DNA of 64,000 nt from Agreia sp. COWG. Lineage in GTDB: Bacteria; Actinomycetota; Actinomycetes; Actinomycetales; Microbacteriaceae. The position numbers and the translations under genes were made by a program. The first letter of the stretch is position 1. Every line of letters starts with the position of its first letter. Below the pieces are notes generated by a model. It did no database searches and was not told the origin of the DNA. It saw only the letters and a list, made by a program, of their open reading frames with translations. Where the stretch lies: positions 682,001-746,000 of the forward strand of contig NZ_LR882035.1 in the NCBI RefSeq assembly GCF_904528075.1. Direction: 5' to 3'. Below are positions 17,775 to 27,033 of the stretch, piece by piece.

Positions 17775-18512
17775 ATGAACGCTCGACGTACGACCCTGAT
17801 CGTCGTCGTCTTGACGGTTCTGGCTATCTTCTTGGGAGGAACGATCATCGCCATGTCCACGACGCCTCACGAACCGGATGCCGGCCCCACCGGCAACACG
17901 GCCCCCGGGGGACCGGTTGTCGCGTTCTACGGCGATTCCTACACTCTCGGCACCGGAGCGAGCGACCCGTCGAAGCGATGGTCGACCGTCATCTCGGCGG
18001 AGCGGGGCTGGAACGAGGTCAACCCGAGCGTCAACGGGCTCGGCTTCGTCAACAACCGTGACAGGCTGCCCGAGGGCGGTGACCTCGTCGAGCAGGTGAT
18101 CGCCGCGAAGCCCGACATCCTGTTCATCACGATGGGACTCAACGACAATTTCTCGATGCCGGAACGGGCCGACGACATCGAGGCGGCGATCCACCGGGAC
18201 TTCACCACGATTCGAAACAACCTTCCCCGCACGCGCATCATCGTGGTCGAGCCGTTCTGGTACACGGACGACCGGCCGCAGTCCCTCGACACCATCTCGG
18301 GCTGGGTCGAACGGGAGGGTCGGGCCATCGGCGCCGATCTCGTTCCTGGGGCATCGCACTGGATCGAGGGGCACCCGGAATGGATGGCGTCGGACGGTCT
18401 GCATCCCAATGACGACGGCTATGCGCAGATAGCGCGACGCATGGATGAGGAGCTGTCGCGGCTGGGACTCGGCGTGCCATCGGGCACCGCGGCGCCCCCG
18501 GTTTCGCGCTAG
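17775..18512 (+). CDS. SGNH/GDSL-type hydrolase, membrane-anchored or secreted
   Basis: A 245-residue protein with an N-terminal hydrophobic segment (LIVVVLTVLAIFLGGTIIA) and no lipobox. The SGNH blocks are present: FYGDSYTLGTG (nucleophile Ser), a Gly near NGLGFVNN, TMGLNDNF (Asn block) and DGLHPNDDGY (Asp-x-x-His). The fold covers esterases, acyl-hydrolases and peptidoglycan O-acetyl esterases; the substrate cannot be told from sequence. A second SGNH protein is at 30679-31416 but the two are not close copies. Confidence 0.85.
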   Translation: MNARRTTLIVVVLTVLAIFLGGTIIAMSTTPHEPDAGPTGNTAPGGPVVAFYGDSYTLGTGASDPSKRWSTVISAERGWNEVNPSVNGLGFVNNRDRLPEGGDLVEQVIAAKPDILFITMGLNDNFSMPERADDIEAAIHRDFTTIRNNLPRTRIIVVEPFWYTDDRPQSLDTISGWVEREGRAIGADLVPGASHWIEGHPEWMASDGLHPNDDGYAQIARRMDEELSRLGLGVPSGTAAPPVSR

Positions 18513-18575
18513 TCTGGCGGTGTCGTACAGCTCTGGGGGGACACGTCGATGACGTGTGTGAACTCAAGGGGAAAC

Positions 18576-19181
18576 GTGTCAACAGCATCAATAATCGCGC
18601 GCTGTCGATTGGGAATCGTCGACGATCATGCCCTCCTCCTCGATGGCCTCGCAACGTTTTTGCGAGCACACGCCGCCGATGTCGATGTGGTCATCGCCGC
18701 AACGGGCTGGTTCGACCTGATCAGGCATCCCAACTTCGCGCCCGACGTCGTGGTCATGGATCTGCAGCTCCAGGAGCAGGTGTCGATCGAGACCCGGGTA
18801 CGCACCTGCCTGGCCGCGGGTGCCGCGGTGGTTGTCGTCAGCGCGCTGGAGACCGACGAGACCCGGCGCCGTTCCCTCGCGGCCGGGGCTGTCTCTTTCG
18901 TGCCGAAATCGTCCCCCGCCGGCGCGGTACTCGATGCGGTGCGGCAGGCGTTCGCGAACCGTGCGGTGTCTGGTGGGCCCGAACACGCCGAGCTCGAGAC
19001 TCTTCGGCTCTATGCGAATGGCCTGAGTCCCGTCGATATCGGACTCGAGCTCGGCTTGCCGTTCGAAACGGTCAAGAGCCACCTGGCGCACCTTCGCGGT
19101 CGCTACGCCACGGGTGGGCGACCGAGCCTGTCGAAGCAGGACTTTCTGCGCCGGGCAGCCGAAGACGGGCTCGTCCCCTGA
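18576..19181 (+). CDS. NarL/LuxR-like response regulator
   Basis: The receiver has the acidic pair in GIVDDHALLLDG, the phospho-acceptor Asp in DVVVMDLQL and the conserved Lys in SFVPKSS; the C-terminus (LETLRLYANGLSPVDIGLELGLPFETVKSHLAHLR) is a LuxR-type HTH. GTG at 18576 follows AAGGGG; ATG at 18549 (27 nt upstream) is an alternative. About 201 residues. Its stop overlaps the start region of the histidine kinase, its probable partner. The paralogue at 25400 shares the same layout and RRAAEDG end but lacks the Asp. Confidence 0.85.
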   Translation: MSTASIIARCRLGIVDDHALLLDGLATFLRAHAADVDVVIAATGWFDLIRHPNFAPDVVVMDLQLQEQVSIETRVRTCLAAGAAVVVVSALETDETRRRSLAAGAVSFVPKSSPAGAVLDAVRQAFANRAVSGGPEHAELETLRLYANGLSPVDIGLELGLPFETVKSHLAHLRGRYATGGRPSLSKQDFLRRAAEDGLVP

Positions 19182-20398
19182 CAGCCATCACCCTCGGGGC
19201 AGACGCTGAGGGCGTCTTCACCGGCACGGCCCTCAGCAGGGCGGCATCATGGCTCGTCTGCATCCTGCTCGCCTCGGTCGCGGTGACCGTCGTGATCCTC
19301 GCCGACACGGCCGGTCGGCCGGGCGGGCAGCCGAGGCTGTCCGACGCGATTCCGCCCGTGCTCTGTCTCGCGCTGATCGCCGCCGGGGCCGTGGCCGCGC
19401 TGCGGATCGAACGTGGTTGGGTCACGGTGGCGGGAATCGCGCTGGTGACTCTCGCCTCGGTGGTGTACGCCTGGTCGGTGGAGCCGCTTCTGACCGCCGA
19501 TCAGAACTCCGACAGCCTGGTGCTGAGCTTCCCCGTCGTCGCGGCGAGCGTCATCGGGGTCGGGCGACGATCGCTCGCCGCCTGCATCCTCATCTGCACC
19601 CTCGGATTCGGCATCGCCGAGGCGGCGGTGCTGGCCGTGGCGGCGACGAGTGGCCGAAAAATCGCCCTCGACTACACGAGCGTCGGCGCGGTTGTGGCCG
19701 TGTGTCTGCTCCTCGTCGTGCTGTGGACCGCGCGCCGTGATGCCGTGCGCGAGGCACCCGCCCTGCATCTGGCCGCTCGAGAAGAAGAGGTCATAGCCGA
19801 GGAGGCCCGCCTGCTCGGCCACGCCTCCAGCCGTCTCCACGACACAGTGCTGGGCGACCTCCAGGCTCTGGCGATGCTGCGCACCGGGCCGATACCAGAG
19901 GGCCACCGCGCCGTCATCCGGCGTGACATCGAGTTGCTCGATCACAGCGACGACCTGCTGCTCTCGCCCGAATCGGCTCGGCTGCCCGGCTTCGACGGCG
20001 AGCGGGGTGCGACACTCCTCGGTCTGGCGCTGGCACGGGTCGACTCGCGCGGCCTCCGCGTGGTGATGTCGGGCGATCCGGTGCAACTCTCGCACCTGAC
20101 CGCCGAGCGCGAAGAAGCGATGGTGGGTGCCATCGAGCAGTGCCTCGTGAATGTGATCGTGCACGCCGGGGTGGTGCTGGCAGAGCTGGCGATCGTGGCG
20201 ACGGGCACCGAGGTCACCGCGATGATCACGGATTCCGGGCGCGGATTCGTCGTGTCGGCGAATTCAGGCGACAGGCTCGGCCTCAGGCTGTCTGTCACGG
20301 ACCGCCTGAGGGCTGTCGGAGGATCATCGATGATCTGGTCGACTCCGGGGTCGGGAACCAGCGTGCTGCTGATCGTTCCCCAGGATCAGGTCTCATGA
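19178..20398 (+). CDS. Sensor histidine kinase, NarL family, with no standard start codon
   Basis: The protein has about six membrane segments (first: ASWLVCILLASVAVTVVIL), a DHp box with the phospho-His in SSRLHDTVLGDLQAL, an N-box EQCLVNVIVHAG and a G-box ITDSGRGFVVS followed by GTSVLLIVP, so a working kinase is likely. No in-frame ATG, GTG or TTG occurs between the end of the regulator and the first membrane segment; the first GTG (19283) would cut that segment. CTG at 19178, overlapping the regulator's TGA, is the best start. A sequencing error is another explanation. Ends in ATGA with the next gene. Confidence 0.75.
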   Translation: MTAITLGADAEGVFTGTALSRAASWLVCILLASVAVTVVILADTAGRPGGQPRLSDAIPPVLCLALIAAGAVAALRIERGWVTVAGIALVTLASVVYAWSVEPLLTADQNSDSLVLSFPVVAASVIGVGRRSLAACILICTLGFGIAEAAVLAVAATSGRKIALDYTSVGAVVAVCLLLVVLWTARRDAVREAPALHLAAREEEVIAEEARLLGHASSRLHDTVLGDLQALAMLRTGPIPEGHRAVIRRDIELLDHSDDLLLSPESARLPGFDGERGATLLGLALARVDSRGLRVVMSGDPVQLSHLTAEREEAMVGAIEQCLVNVIVHAGVVLAELAIVATGTEVTAMITDSGRGFVVSANSGDRLGLRLSVTDRLRAVGGSSMIWSTPGSGTSVLLIVPQDQVS

Positions 20399-21546
20399 CG
20401 ACGAGCAACCGGACGACGGCCTCTGAACTCGATCCCCTGTCCCGTGTGACCGCGAGAATGTTCGCTGTCAGTCTGGGCGTGGTGAGTCTCGTACTATCCC
20501 TCGTGCTGTCGATAACCCCGTCGGGCATCGAGCAGACGGAACAGCCGTGGCTCAATGTCGGAGGCATGCTGCTGCTGACCGGCTCCTACGTCATGCTCGT
20601 CGTGTGGGCCGACCCCGTGGGAGCCCCCGTCACGTCCTCGCGATTCGCGATCTTCTTTCTCGGGGTATCCGTGTCGGCCATTCTCAACGCGGCCAGCCAG
20701 ATCGGGTCGAACGTGGCAGTGCGAGACGACTGGGGGCTCACCTGCCTCGGGCTCTCCCTGGTCGCGGCGGCCCCGTACCTGGCGTCGGTTCACATCCTGC
20801 GGCTTACCGCGCTGGCGCTCACCGTGGCATTCGGCCTCGCGCTCGTGCAGCTCGCGGGTCCGTCGTTCGACATTCCTTTCGGCATTCACATACTCACGGC
20901 GGTGACCCCGTCTCTCGCCATGGGGCTGGGGGCGGCCGCTTACGCGCGCAGCCTCCTGGCGAGTCTCCAGGCCGCGGCGAGCGAGGGGGCCGAGGCCCGT
21001 CTCCGACACGACGCGCACCTACGGCGGCGGCTCTCGGAGACCGACGCGATGGGCGAACTCGGTGCGCTGCGCCGCGACGTAGTGCCGTTTCTCCTGCGTC
21101 TCGACCGCACGGGCGAGCTTGCCCCGGGCGACGAGCTCAGGGCGGCCGTCCTCGCGTCGGAGCTTCGTCGTGCAATCGTCGAACGGCTGGAGCGTGGATC
21201 CCTCGCCGCCTCCGTCGACAGCTACAGCGATGAAGACTCAGCCGGGGCTCGGCTCACAGAGCGGCAGCGCGCCTCGCTGCGTGCCCTCATCACGGCGGCG
21301 ACCGCGACGGGCCCCGGCGCACGCGGCATCCACCGGCTCTCGCTGACGCTCACCCGCTCGAAAGCGGGCGCCACCGGCGTGCTCGAGCTTGCGAGCGACG
21401 ACGCCGAGGCCGTGGCGTCGTCGCTGGCCCCGTTCACTCGCGTCATGCGGATGGAGTTCTCCGATACCGAAGTCGACTCCGGCCCCGAAGCCCTGCTCAT
21501 CACTTTCGGCTTCGACTCCGGGCGCGAGAAAGCGGTCGTATCATAG
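20395..21546 (+). CDS. Kinase-like integral membrane protein lacking catalytic motifs
   Basis: A 383-residue protein starting at ATG 20395 (ATGA overlap with the kinase). It has five to six membrane segments in its first 200 residues, then a helical stretch (AEARLRHDAHLRRRLSETDAMGELGALRRDVVPFLLRL) and a C-terminal part that follows the layout of NarL-family kinases (VVPFLLRL, ELRRAIVERLERGSL). I see no phospho-accepting His box, N-box or G-box, so it looks like a degenerate kinase or sensor partner of the enzyme upstream. Function unknown. Confidence 0.65.
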   Translation: MTTSNRTTASELDPLSRVTARMFAVSLGVVSLVLSLVLSITPSGIEQTEQPWLNVGGMLLLTGSYVMLVVWADPVGAPVTSSRFAIFFLGVSVSAILNAASQIGSNVAVRDDWGLTCLGLSLVAAAPYLASVHILRLTALALTVAFGLALVQLAGPSFDIPFGIHILTAVTPSLAMGLGAAAYARSLLASLQAAASEGAEARLRHDAHLRRRLSETDAMGELGALRRDVVPFLLRLDRTGELAPGDELRAAVLASELRRAIVERLERGSLAASVDSYSDEDSAGARLTERQRASLRALITAATATGPGARGIHRLSLTLTRSKAGATGVLELASDDAEAVASSLAPFTRVMRMEFSDTEVDSGPEALLITFGFDSGREKAVVS

Positions 21547-21551
21547 GAAGT

Positions 21552-23033
21552 GTGAGCAGTTCAGGTGAACCCGTAGACGTCGTTCTGATCGGTGGCGGCA
21601 TCATGAGCGCCACGCTCGGAACATTCCTTTCTCTCCTCCAGCCCACGTGGTCGATACGCATCTACGAGCGACTCGGCGACGTTGCGGGCGAGAGCTCGAA
21701 CCCCTGGAACAATGCCGGCACCGGGCACGCGGCCTTGTGCGAGTTGAACTACATGCCCGAGCATCCCGACGGATCCGTCGAGGCGTCGAAGGCCATCGCC
21801 ATCAACGAGCAGTTCCAGGTGAGCCGCCAGTTCTGGGCTCACCTCGTCGAGCAGGGAGACATCCCGGAGCCATCGACGTTCATCAATAGCGCACCCCACA
21901 TGACGTTCGTGCGTGGTGCGAAGAATGTCGAATATCTGCGCAAGCGCTACGAGGTTCTGAAGAACGAACCTCTGTTCGCAGGAATCGAGTACACCGAAGA
22001 TCCGGCGGTCATCTACGAGTGGACGCCCGCCCTCATGCGCGGGCGCAAGAAAACCGAGGTCGTCGCGGCCACGCGCATCGTCGCCGGCACCGACGTCGAC
22101 TTCGGCTCGCTCACCCGTCACCTCTTCGACCTGTTGACGAGCCGGGGTGCCAGCCTCAAGACCGAACACGCCGTCACCAATCTGAAGCGTCGCAAAGACG
22201 GAACATGGGACGTCGTGCTGCGCGAGCTCGTCGGCTCGACACCCACAACCGTGAACGCCCGCTTCGTCTTCGTGGGTGCCGGTGGGGGTGCGCTGCACTT
22301 GCTGCAGAAGTCCGGCATTCCCGAGGCGCGAGGCTTCGGAGGGTTCCCCATCAGCGGAGAGTTCTACAGAACGGACACCCCGGCGGTCGTGGCAGAACAC
22401 CGGGCCAAGGTCTACGGCAAGGCGGCAGTGGGAGCGCCACCCATGAGCGTTCCCCACCTCGACACCCGCGTGGTCGACGGGGAGGCCTCTCTCCTCTTCG
22501 GTCCCTACGCCGGATTCAGCCCCAAATTCCTGAAAAAGGGCTCGTGGCTCGATCTGCCGCTGTCGATCAGGCCGCACAACCTCGGACCGATGCTTGCGGT
22601 CGCGCGCGACAATATCGACCTCGTCAAGTACCTGTTGGGCGAACTGCTCGCAAGCAAGAAGAAGAAGTTCGAGGCCCTGCAGGAATTCATGCCGACGGCA
22701 GACCCGAAGGACTGGTATCTCATCACGGCTGGCCAGCGTGTGCAGGTCATGAAGAAAGATGCCGACCGCGGCGGCGTGCTGCAATTCGGAACCGAGGTGA
22801 TCGCATCGGCTGATGGCTCGATCGCCGGCCTGCTCGGCGCATCACCCGGGGCATCCACCGCCGTACCGATCATGCTCGATGTACTCGAGCGGTGCTTTCC
22901 GGATCTCTACCCATCGTGGACGCCCGCGATAAAGAAGATGATCCCGTCGTTCGGCACACAGCTCACCGAGTCTCCGACCGCGGCCCGCGCCGTCCTCGCC
23001 CGTACGGCGAAAGCGCTGCACCTCGCGGGCTAA
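21552..23033 (+). CDS. mqo: Malate:quinone oxidoreductase
   Basis: FAD-dependent membrane-peripheral enzyme that oxidises malate to oxaloacetate and passes electrons to quinone. The 493 residues open with VDVVLIGGGIMSATLGTFL (FAD loop), then IRIYERLGDVAGESSNPWNNAGTGHAALCELNY, a stretch nearly invariant in Mqo, and carry FVFVGAGGGALHLLQKSGIPE and LITAGQRVQVMKKD. GTG at 21552 is the only reasonable start, with AGGAAG very close. It lies 6 nt after the kinase-like gene and may be co-transcribed with it, though no functional link is evident. Confidence 0.96.
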   Translation: MSSSGEPVDVVLIGGGIMSATLGTFLSLLQPTWSIRIYERLGDVAGESSNPWNNAGTGHAALCELNYMPEHPDGSVEASKAIAINEQFQVSRQFWAHLVEQGDIPEPSTFINSAPHMTFVRGAKNVEYLRKRYEVLKNEPLFAGIEYTEDPAVIYEWTPALMRGRKKTEVVAATRIVAGTDVDFGSLTRHLFDLLTSRGASLKTEHAVTNLKRRKDGTWDVVLRELVGSTPTTVNARFVFVGAGGGALHLLQKSGIPEARGFGGFPISGEFYRTDTPAVVAEHRAKVYGKAAVGAPPMSVPHLDTRVVDGEASLLFGPYAGFSPKFLKKGSWLDLPLSIRPHNLGPMLAVARDNIDLVKYLLGELLASKKKKFEALQEFMPTADPKDWYLITAGQRVQVMKKDADRGGVLQFGTEVIASADGSIAGLLGASPGASTAVPIMLDVLERCFPDLYPSWTPAIKKMIPSFGTQLTESPTAARAVLARTAKALHLAG

Positions 23034-23048
23034 GAGTAGGATTCGGGC

Positions 23049-25403
23049 ATGGCGCCGGAGGGGGTCCGGGCACCCATGGCCGATAGATACAACCTGAACA
23101 CGTTCGATCGACTGTTCGTGGTGCCGTTTTTGCTCGTGTGCGCGGCACTCGTCGTGTACGCGTTCTACGGGGTGATCTCCACGCCGCCGGCGTCGTGGAC
23201 ACTGCTCCTCGTAACGGTTCTGGGGTGCATCATGTGTGCGAACCTCCGCATTCCCAGCGGGCGCGTCACCGGTCCGCCGCTCCTGGGTGTGGCGGTGACG
23301 ATGCTGGCGATCGTTCCGCCCGGTTCCAACTACCTGCTCGCCGTCGCTGTCTGGACCGTCGGTGTCTTCGCATCTCAGGTGCTGCTGATGCACAGCGTTC
23401 CCGTGGGCGCCTACGCGTCCGGACTCAGCGCGATCGCCGCAGTGGGCTTCGTCTCTGTGCACAACGCCCTCGCCCAGGTGGGCATATGGCCGATCGTGGC
23501 CTACACGGTGGCGAGCCTGGTCTACTTCGGCGTGTGCCTCGTCTTCGAGTTCCTCCGCAACCGCGGACGATGGAGCCTTGATCTCGAGTGGGGCGTCTCG
23601 GCGCTGAGCCCGTTTCGTATAGCGGCACTCGTGCTCACCGTGGCGGTGGTGTCCACCGCCATGAGCCTCGCCGACAAGGCGATCATCCCGTTGCTCGAGG
23701 GCAACCCCAGTGCTCGCATCACCCCTCTCGTGTTGCTGCTCACCGCGGTTATCTTCTTCGCCGCCGCCCAGCGCACACGCCTGCGTGCGGTGCACCGACG
23801 TCTGAGCGGCGTGGTGACGTCGGCGGTCGAGCTGCCGTGGGCCACTGACAAGGGCCTGCGAAAGGCTCTGGAGTTGCGTGCCAGGGTCGTCCTGCAGGCG
23901 AGCGAGACCGAGGTGCGCACCGAGCCCCCGGGGCCCGGCGAGATCGGTTCACCTGTGAGACTCGAAATGGGCGTGGACGAGTACATCGTGGCGTCCCGTC
24001 GCCTGGGTGCCCTGCCCCTGGGTCGAGAAGAGGAACAGGCGCTCATGGCACTCGCCCACATGGCGAGCGAGACCGCGCGCACCCAGCTCGACTTCGACAG
24101 CCTCGAGCGACGCGCCAACAGCGACCCCCTCACCGGGCTTCCGAACTACGGTGCATTCCAGGCCGCCCTCATCGAGGCGAACGAGAACAGGTCGTACCAC
24201 GCGGGTATCGCCGTGCTCTTCATCGACCTCGACAATTTCAAGAGACTGAATGACTCGCGTGGCCACCACACGGGCGACGAACTCCTGAAAGCCGTGGCCA
24301 CACGATTGCGGGGGGCGGTGGGCGGTCGAGATTTCGTCTCGCGCATCGGGGGTGACGAGTTCGTCGCCATCCTCACAGAACTGCAGACGGTGGCCCAGAG
24401 CAAGGAGCTCGCCGATTCGATCGTTCGCGAGATCGGAATGCCTCTGACCCTCGACGGCCAGGACTTCCGGCCCATCGTGAGCGCCGGGCTGGCCTTCTCG
24501 GGCCATCGGGAGATCGATGCCCAGCTACTGGTGGTCGATGCCGATCGCAGCATGCTTCAGGTGAAGCGATCGCGGCGCCAAGGAGGCCCCGCGGAGGGCA
24601 GCAGCGTGAGCATCGCGTCCCATCGCTCCACGCGAACCAACGACATCGTCGCCAGGGCCATCACGGAAGACCGGCTCACCCTCGCATTCCAGCCGATCGT
24701 GAGCATCGACCAGGGGCGCATCTGGGCCTTCGAGGCACTGGTTCGTTACGTGGATCCGGAACTCGGTCCCATCTCCCCGTCCTCGCTCGTGGCCCGAGCG
24801 AAGAGCCTGGGCCTCATGGACGAGCTCACTCGACAGATCATCCTCAAGGCCATGGACGCGGCCGAGAAGTTCCACGCGCTCGAATCGAGCATCGCCTGCA
24901 TGACGGTGAATCTCGAGCTCGGCCAGATCAATGAGGCGCATCTCGGCCCGTTCATCCGGGGAGTGGCGAAGGCCCACCCGAACGTCTCCCTGTGCATCGA
25001 GCTCAACGAGCGCTCGTTGAGGTCGGTGACCGACGATCTGCGGCGTGAGGCCGAATTGATGCAGGATGCCGGGGTCATCATCGCGCTCGACGACTATGGC
25101 TCTGACGACTCCTCGGTTGGAGCGCTGGTGCGGTTTCCGATGGACATCCTGAAGATCGACAAGAGTCTCATCGACGACCTTGCTGACGTCAGGCAGCGCG
25201 AGGTGATCAAGGCCCTGCAGGGGTTCGGTGACAATCTCGACTACACCATGGTCGTCGAGGGGGTCGAGAGCGCGGAGATGGTCGACGTGATGGTCGAGCT
25301 CGGGGTGCGCAGTGCGCAGGGGTACTACTTCGGTCGACCGCAGTCGTTCAGGCAGACGATGGATCGAATCCGAACCTATGGGACGGCGGCGGTGATCTCG
25401 TGA
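23049..25403 (+). CDS. Membrane GGDEF-EAL protein (cyclic di-GMP enzyme)
   Basis: 784 residues: an N-terminal part with about eight membrane helices, then GGDEF and EAL domains. The A-site is a perfect SRIGGDEFVAIL (near 433); the I-site Arg is replaced by Gly (GGRD), so product inhibition through that site is unlikely. EAL has EALVRY (near 561), CMTVNLE, CIELNER, ALDDYGSD, KIDKSLI and VVEGVES, all the metal and catalytic residues, so phosphodiesterase activity is likely. ATG 23049 is chosen; ATG 23085 is possible. It overlaps the next gene by GTGA. Confidence 0.92.
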   Translation: MAPEGVRAPMADRYNLNTFDRLFVVPFLLVCAALVVYAFYGVISTPPASWTLLLVTVLGCIMCANLRIPSGRVTGPPLLGVAVTMLAIVPPGSNYLLAVAVWTVGVFASQVLLMHSVPVGAYASGLSAIAAVGFVSVHNALAQVGIWPIVAYTVASLVYFGVCLVFEFLRNRGRWSLDLEWGVSALSPFRIAALVLTVAVVSTAMSLADKAIIPLLEGNPSARITPLVLLLTAVIFFAAAQRTRLRAVHRRLSGVVTSAVELPWATDKGLRKALELRARVVLQASETEVRTEPPGPGEIGSPVRLEMGVDEYIVASRRLGALPLGREEEQALMALAHMASETARTQLDFDSLERRANSDPLTGLPNYGAFQAALIEANENRSYHAGIAVLFIDLDNFKRLNDSRGHHTGDELLKAVATRLRGAVGGRDFVSRIGGDEFVAILTELQTVAQSKELADSIVREIGMPLTLDGQDFRPIVSAGLAFSGHREIDAQLLVVDADRSMLQVKRSRRQGGPAEGSSVSIASHRSTRTNDIVARAITEDRLTLAFQPIVSIDQGRIWAFEALVRYVDPELGPISPSSLVARAKSLGLMDELTRQIILKAMDAAEKFHALESSIACMTVNLELGQINEAHLGPFIRGVAKAHPNVSLCIELNERSLRSVTDDLRREAELMQDAGVIIALDDYGSDDSSVGALVRFPMDILKIDKSLIDDLADVRQREVIKALQGFGDNLDYTMVVEGVESAEMVDVMVELGVRSAQGYYFGRPQSFRQTMDRIRTYGTAAVIS

Positions 25404-26053
25404 CCTCGGACGCCCCACGCAAGCACACGATCGCGCTTCTCGACGACCACGTGCTCATCGTCGACGGGCTCGCGCACTGGATCGGTGCGAATGCGCCCGA
25501 CTTCTCCGTGGTGGCCGCGCTCGGATCGTGGGAGGAGCTGCGGGCGCACCCGCAGTTTCCGCCCGAGGTCGTCGCCATGGCCCGCACGATCGACTCGCCT
25601 GAGTCGCTCGAGGAACGCATCCGGTTCTGTATCGATGCGGGTGCGAAGGTCGTGGTCATGAGCACGGAGGACGGCGATGATGCCGAGGGTGCCACACTCG
25701 CAGCGGGCGCAGACGCCTTCGTGCCGAAGTCGCGACCCGCGGAGGCGGTGCTCGAGGCTGCACGGAGCGTGCTCGGGGTGCGACCCGGAGCCGGCCGCTC
25801 ACTCTCTCTCCGAGAGAGCGGGATGCTCGAGGTCAGTGCCTTCGACGATTGGCACAGGCGTGTTCTCAGGCTGTACGCCCAAGGCGAGAGCACGGTCGAC
25901 ATCGCACTCATCGAGGGGGTGCGGTTCGAGCGGGTGCGCACAGCCCTGAAGACCATCCGTGCCGCCTACGTCGCCCAAGGCCGGCGAGTAGATACGAGAG
26001 ACGAGCTACTTCGACGGGCGGCCGAAGACGGCTACCTCGTCGACGAGGACTGA
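25400..26053 (+). CDS. Receiver-like regulator without the phospho-acceptor Asp
   Basis: 217 residues, GTG start overlapping the GGDEF-EAL stop. The receiver keeps the acidic pair (ALLDDHVLIVDG) and the Lys (AFVPKSRPA), but where the paralogue at 18576 reads VVVMDLQL this reads VVAMARTID, so the phosphorylated Asp is Ala. The C-terminal part (DWHRRVLRLYAQGESTVDIALIEGVRFERVRTALKTIRAAYVAQGR) is a LuxR-like HTH. It may act as a phosphorylation-independent DNA-binding partner of the cyclic di-GMP enzyme. It meets the TetR-like gene tail to tail. Confidence 0.75.
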   Translation: MTSDAPRKHTIALLDDHVLIVDGLAHWIGANAPDFSVVAALGSWEELRAHPQFPPEVVAMARTIDSPESLEERIRFCIDAGAKVVVMSTEDGDDAEGATLAAGADAFVPKSRPAEAVLEAARSVLGVRPGAGRSLSLRESGMLEVSAFDDWHRRVLRLYAQGESTVDIALIEGVRFERVRTALKTIRAAYVAQGRRVDTRDELLRRAAEDGYLVDED

Positions 26054-26059
26054 CGCCGC

Positions 26060-26917
26060 CTAGTAGCCCTGCGGGTTCTCGGCCGGCGAGGGGGTCACGT
26101 CGACTCCGCCACTCAGGCGAGCGATGGCCTCTTCGGGCTCGTAGTCCGGATCGGGTTCGACGAAAGCCTCGATCACGCCCACGAAGGCGAGCGAGACGAG
26201 CGACCACGAGTTCTGGCCCGTCTCGCCGGGGCGCTGGAAGTGCGAGTGCACGATCTCGGGCACGGTGGTGCGGGTGATGCCCAGACCCTCGACCACGGCA
26301 GCCGTCGCCACGACGAAAGGATGGTAATCGTTGTGGAACTCTTCTTTGAGTCGGTAGCCGACCGTGGCCAGGATGTTGCGGTAGAACATCTCCATCGTGT
26401 CGATGAACACGAGCTCGCTGTTGCGCAGCGCTGCGAGCACCGAAGCCCGGCCGGGACTGTCGGGGCGAGAGAGGATCGTGAGTGCCAGACTGGCGTAGCT
26501 GCGCCAACCGAGCGACTGGGTGACCTCTTCGAGGTTCTGCTCGGCCGCCGTTCGAACGACGTCGAGCATGATGCTGCGTCGGCCCTCGGGCGAGCGCAGG
26601 TCGTTCAGCCGCGAGCTGAGGAAGCCCCAGGTGGCGACGAGCGTCTCGGTGTCTGTGAGGTCGCGTCGCGTCTGGTTGGCGATCTCGGAGAAGAGGTCGT
26701 AGACGAAGTCATCGTGCGTCGGCCAGATTCGCTGGGCGGTGCGGGGGGAGACCTGGGCCTGGCGCACGATCTCTTCGAGGGCAGAGCGCTCGAAACCGAC
26801 ATCGAGACCCGAAGTACCAACTCGGTTCGTTGCAATAGTGAGGATTCGCGTACGATCTTCGGCGTGGGGTCCGATTGCGCGCGCAACGGGCTGGGCCTGT
26901 GCGTCTCCTGATGGCAT
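26060..26917 (-). CDS. TetR-like transcriptional regulator
   Basis: 285 residues. After a 35-residue lead comes a TetR-type helix-turn-helix: SALEEIVRQAQVSPRTAQRIWPTHDDFVYDLFSEIA (about 45-80), then an all-helical ligand domain with YASLALTILSRPDSP and a long C-terminal tail. ATG at 26917. It is divergent from the acyltransferase gene with about 200 nt between them, so it is the natural candidate regulator of that pair and of itself. No ligand can be deduced. Confidence 0.75.
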   Translation of the reverse strand: MPSGDAQAQPVARAIGPHAEDRTRILTIATNRVGTSGLDVGFERSALEEIVRQAQVSPRTAQRIWPTHDDFVYDLFSEIANQTRRDLTDTETLVATWGFLSSRLNDLRSPEGRRSIMLDVVRTAAEQNLEEVTQSLGWRSYASLALTILSRPDSPGRASVLAALRNSELVFIDTMEMFYRNILATVGYRLKEEFHNDYHPFVVATAAVVEGLGITRTTVPEIVHSHFQRPGETGQNSWSLVSLAFVGVIEAFVEPDPDYEPEEAIARLSGGVDVTPSPAENPQGY

Positions 26918-27033
26918 GTGTTCCCCTTGCGTCCTCTACTTCGGTCGCAAGCCTAGCAACTCCTATGCCTTCCAGAGGTCAAGAATTCGTGCTCGCCAAC
27001 AGGGGGTATCGATTTCGTGCGCCGGTCCTGTCC

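Noticed and set aside
18554..19177. Possible fusion of regulator and kinase in one long frame (614 codons)
   Set aside because: The part that overlaps the regulator encodes Arg/Gly-rich nonsense, while the other frame encodes a clean receiver-HTH; only a frameshift could join them, which is kept as an option in the findings.
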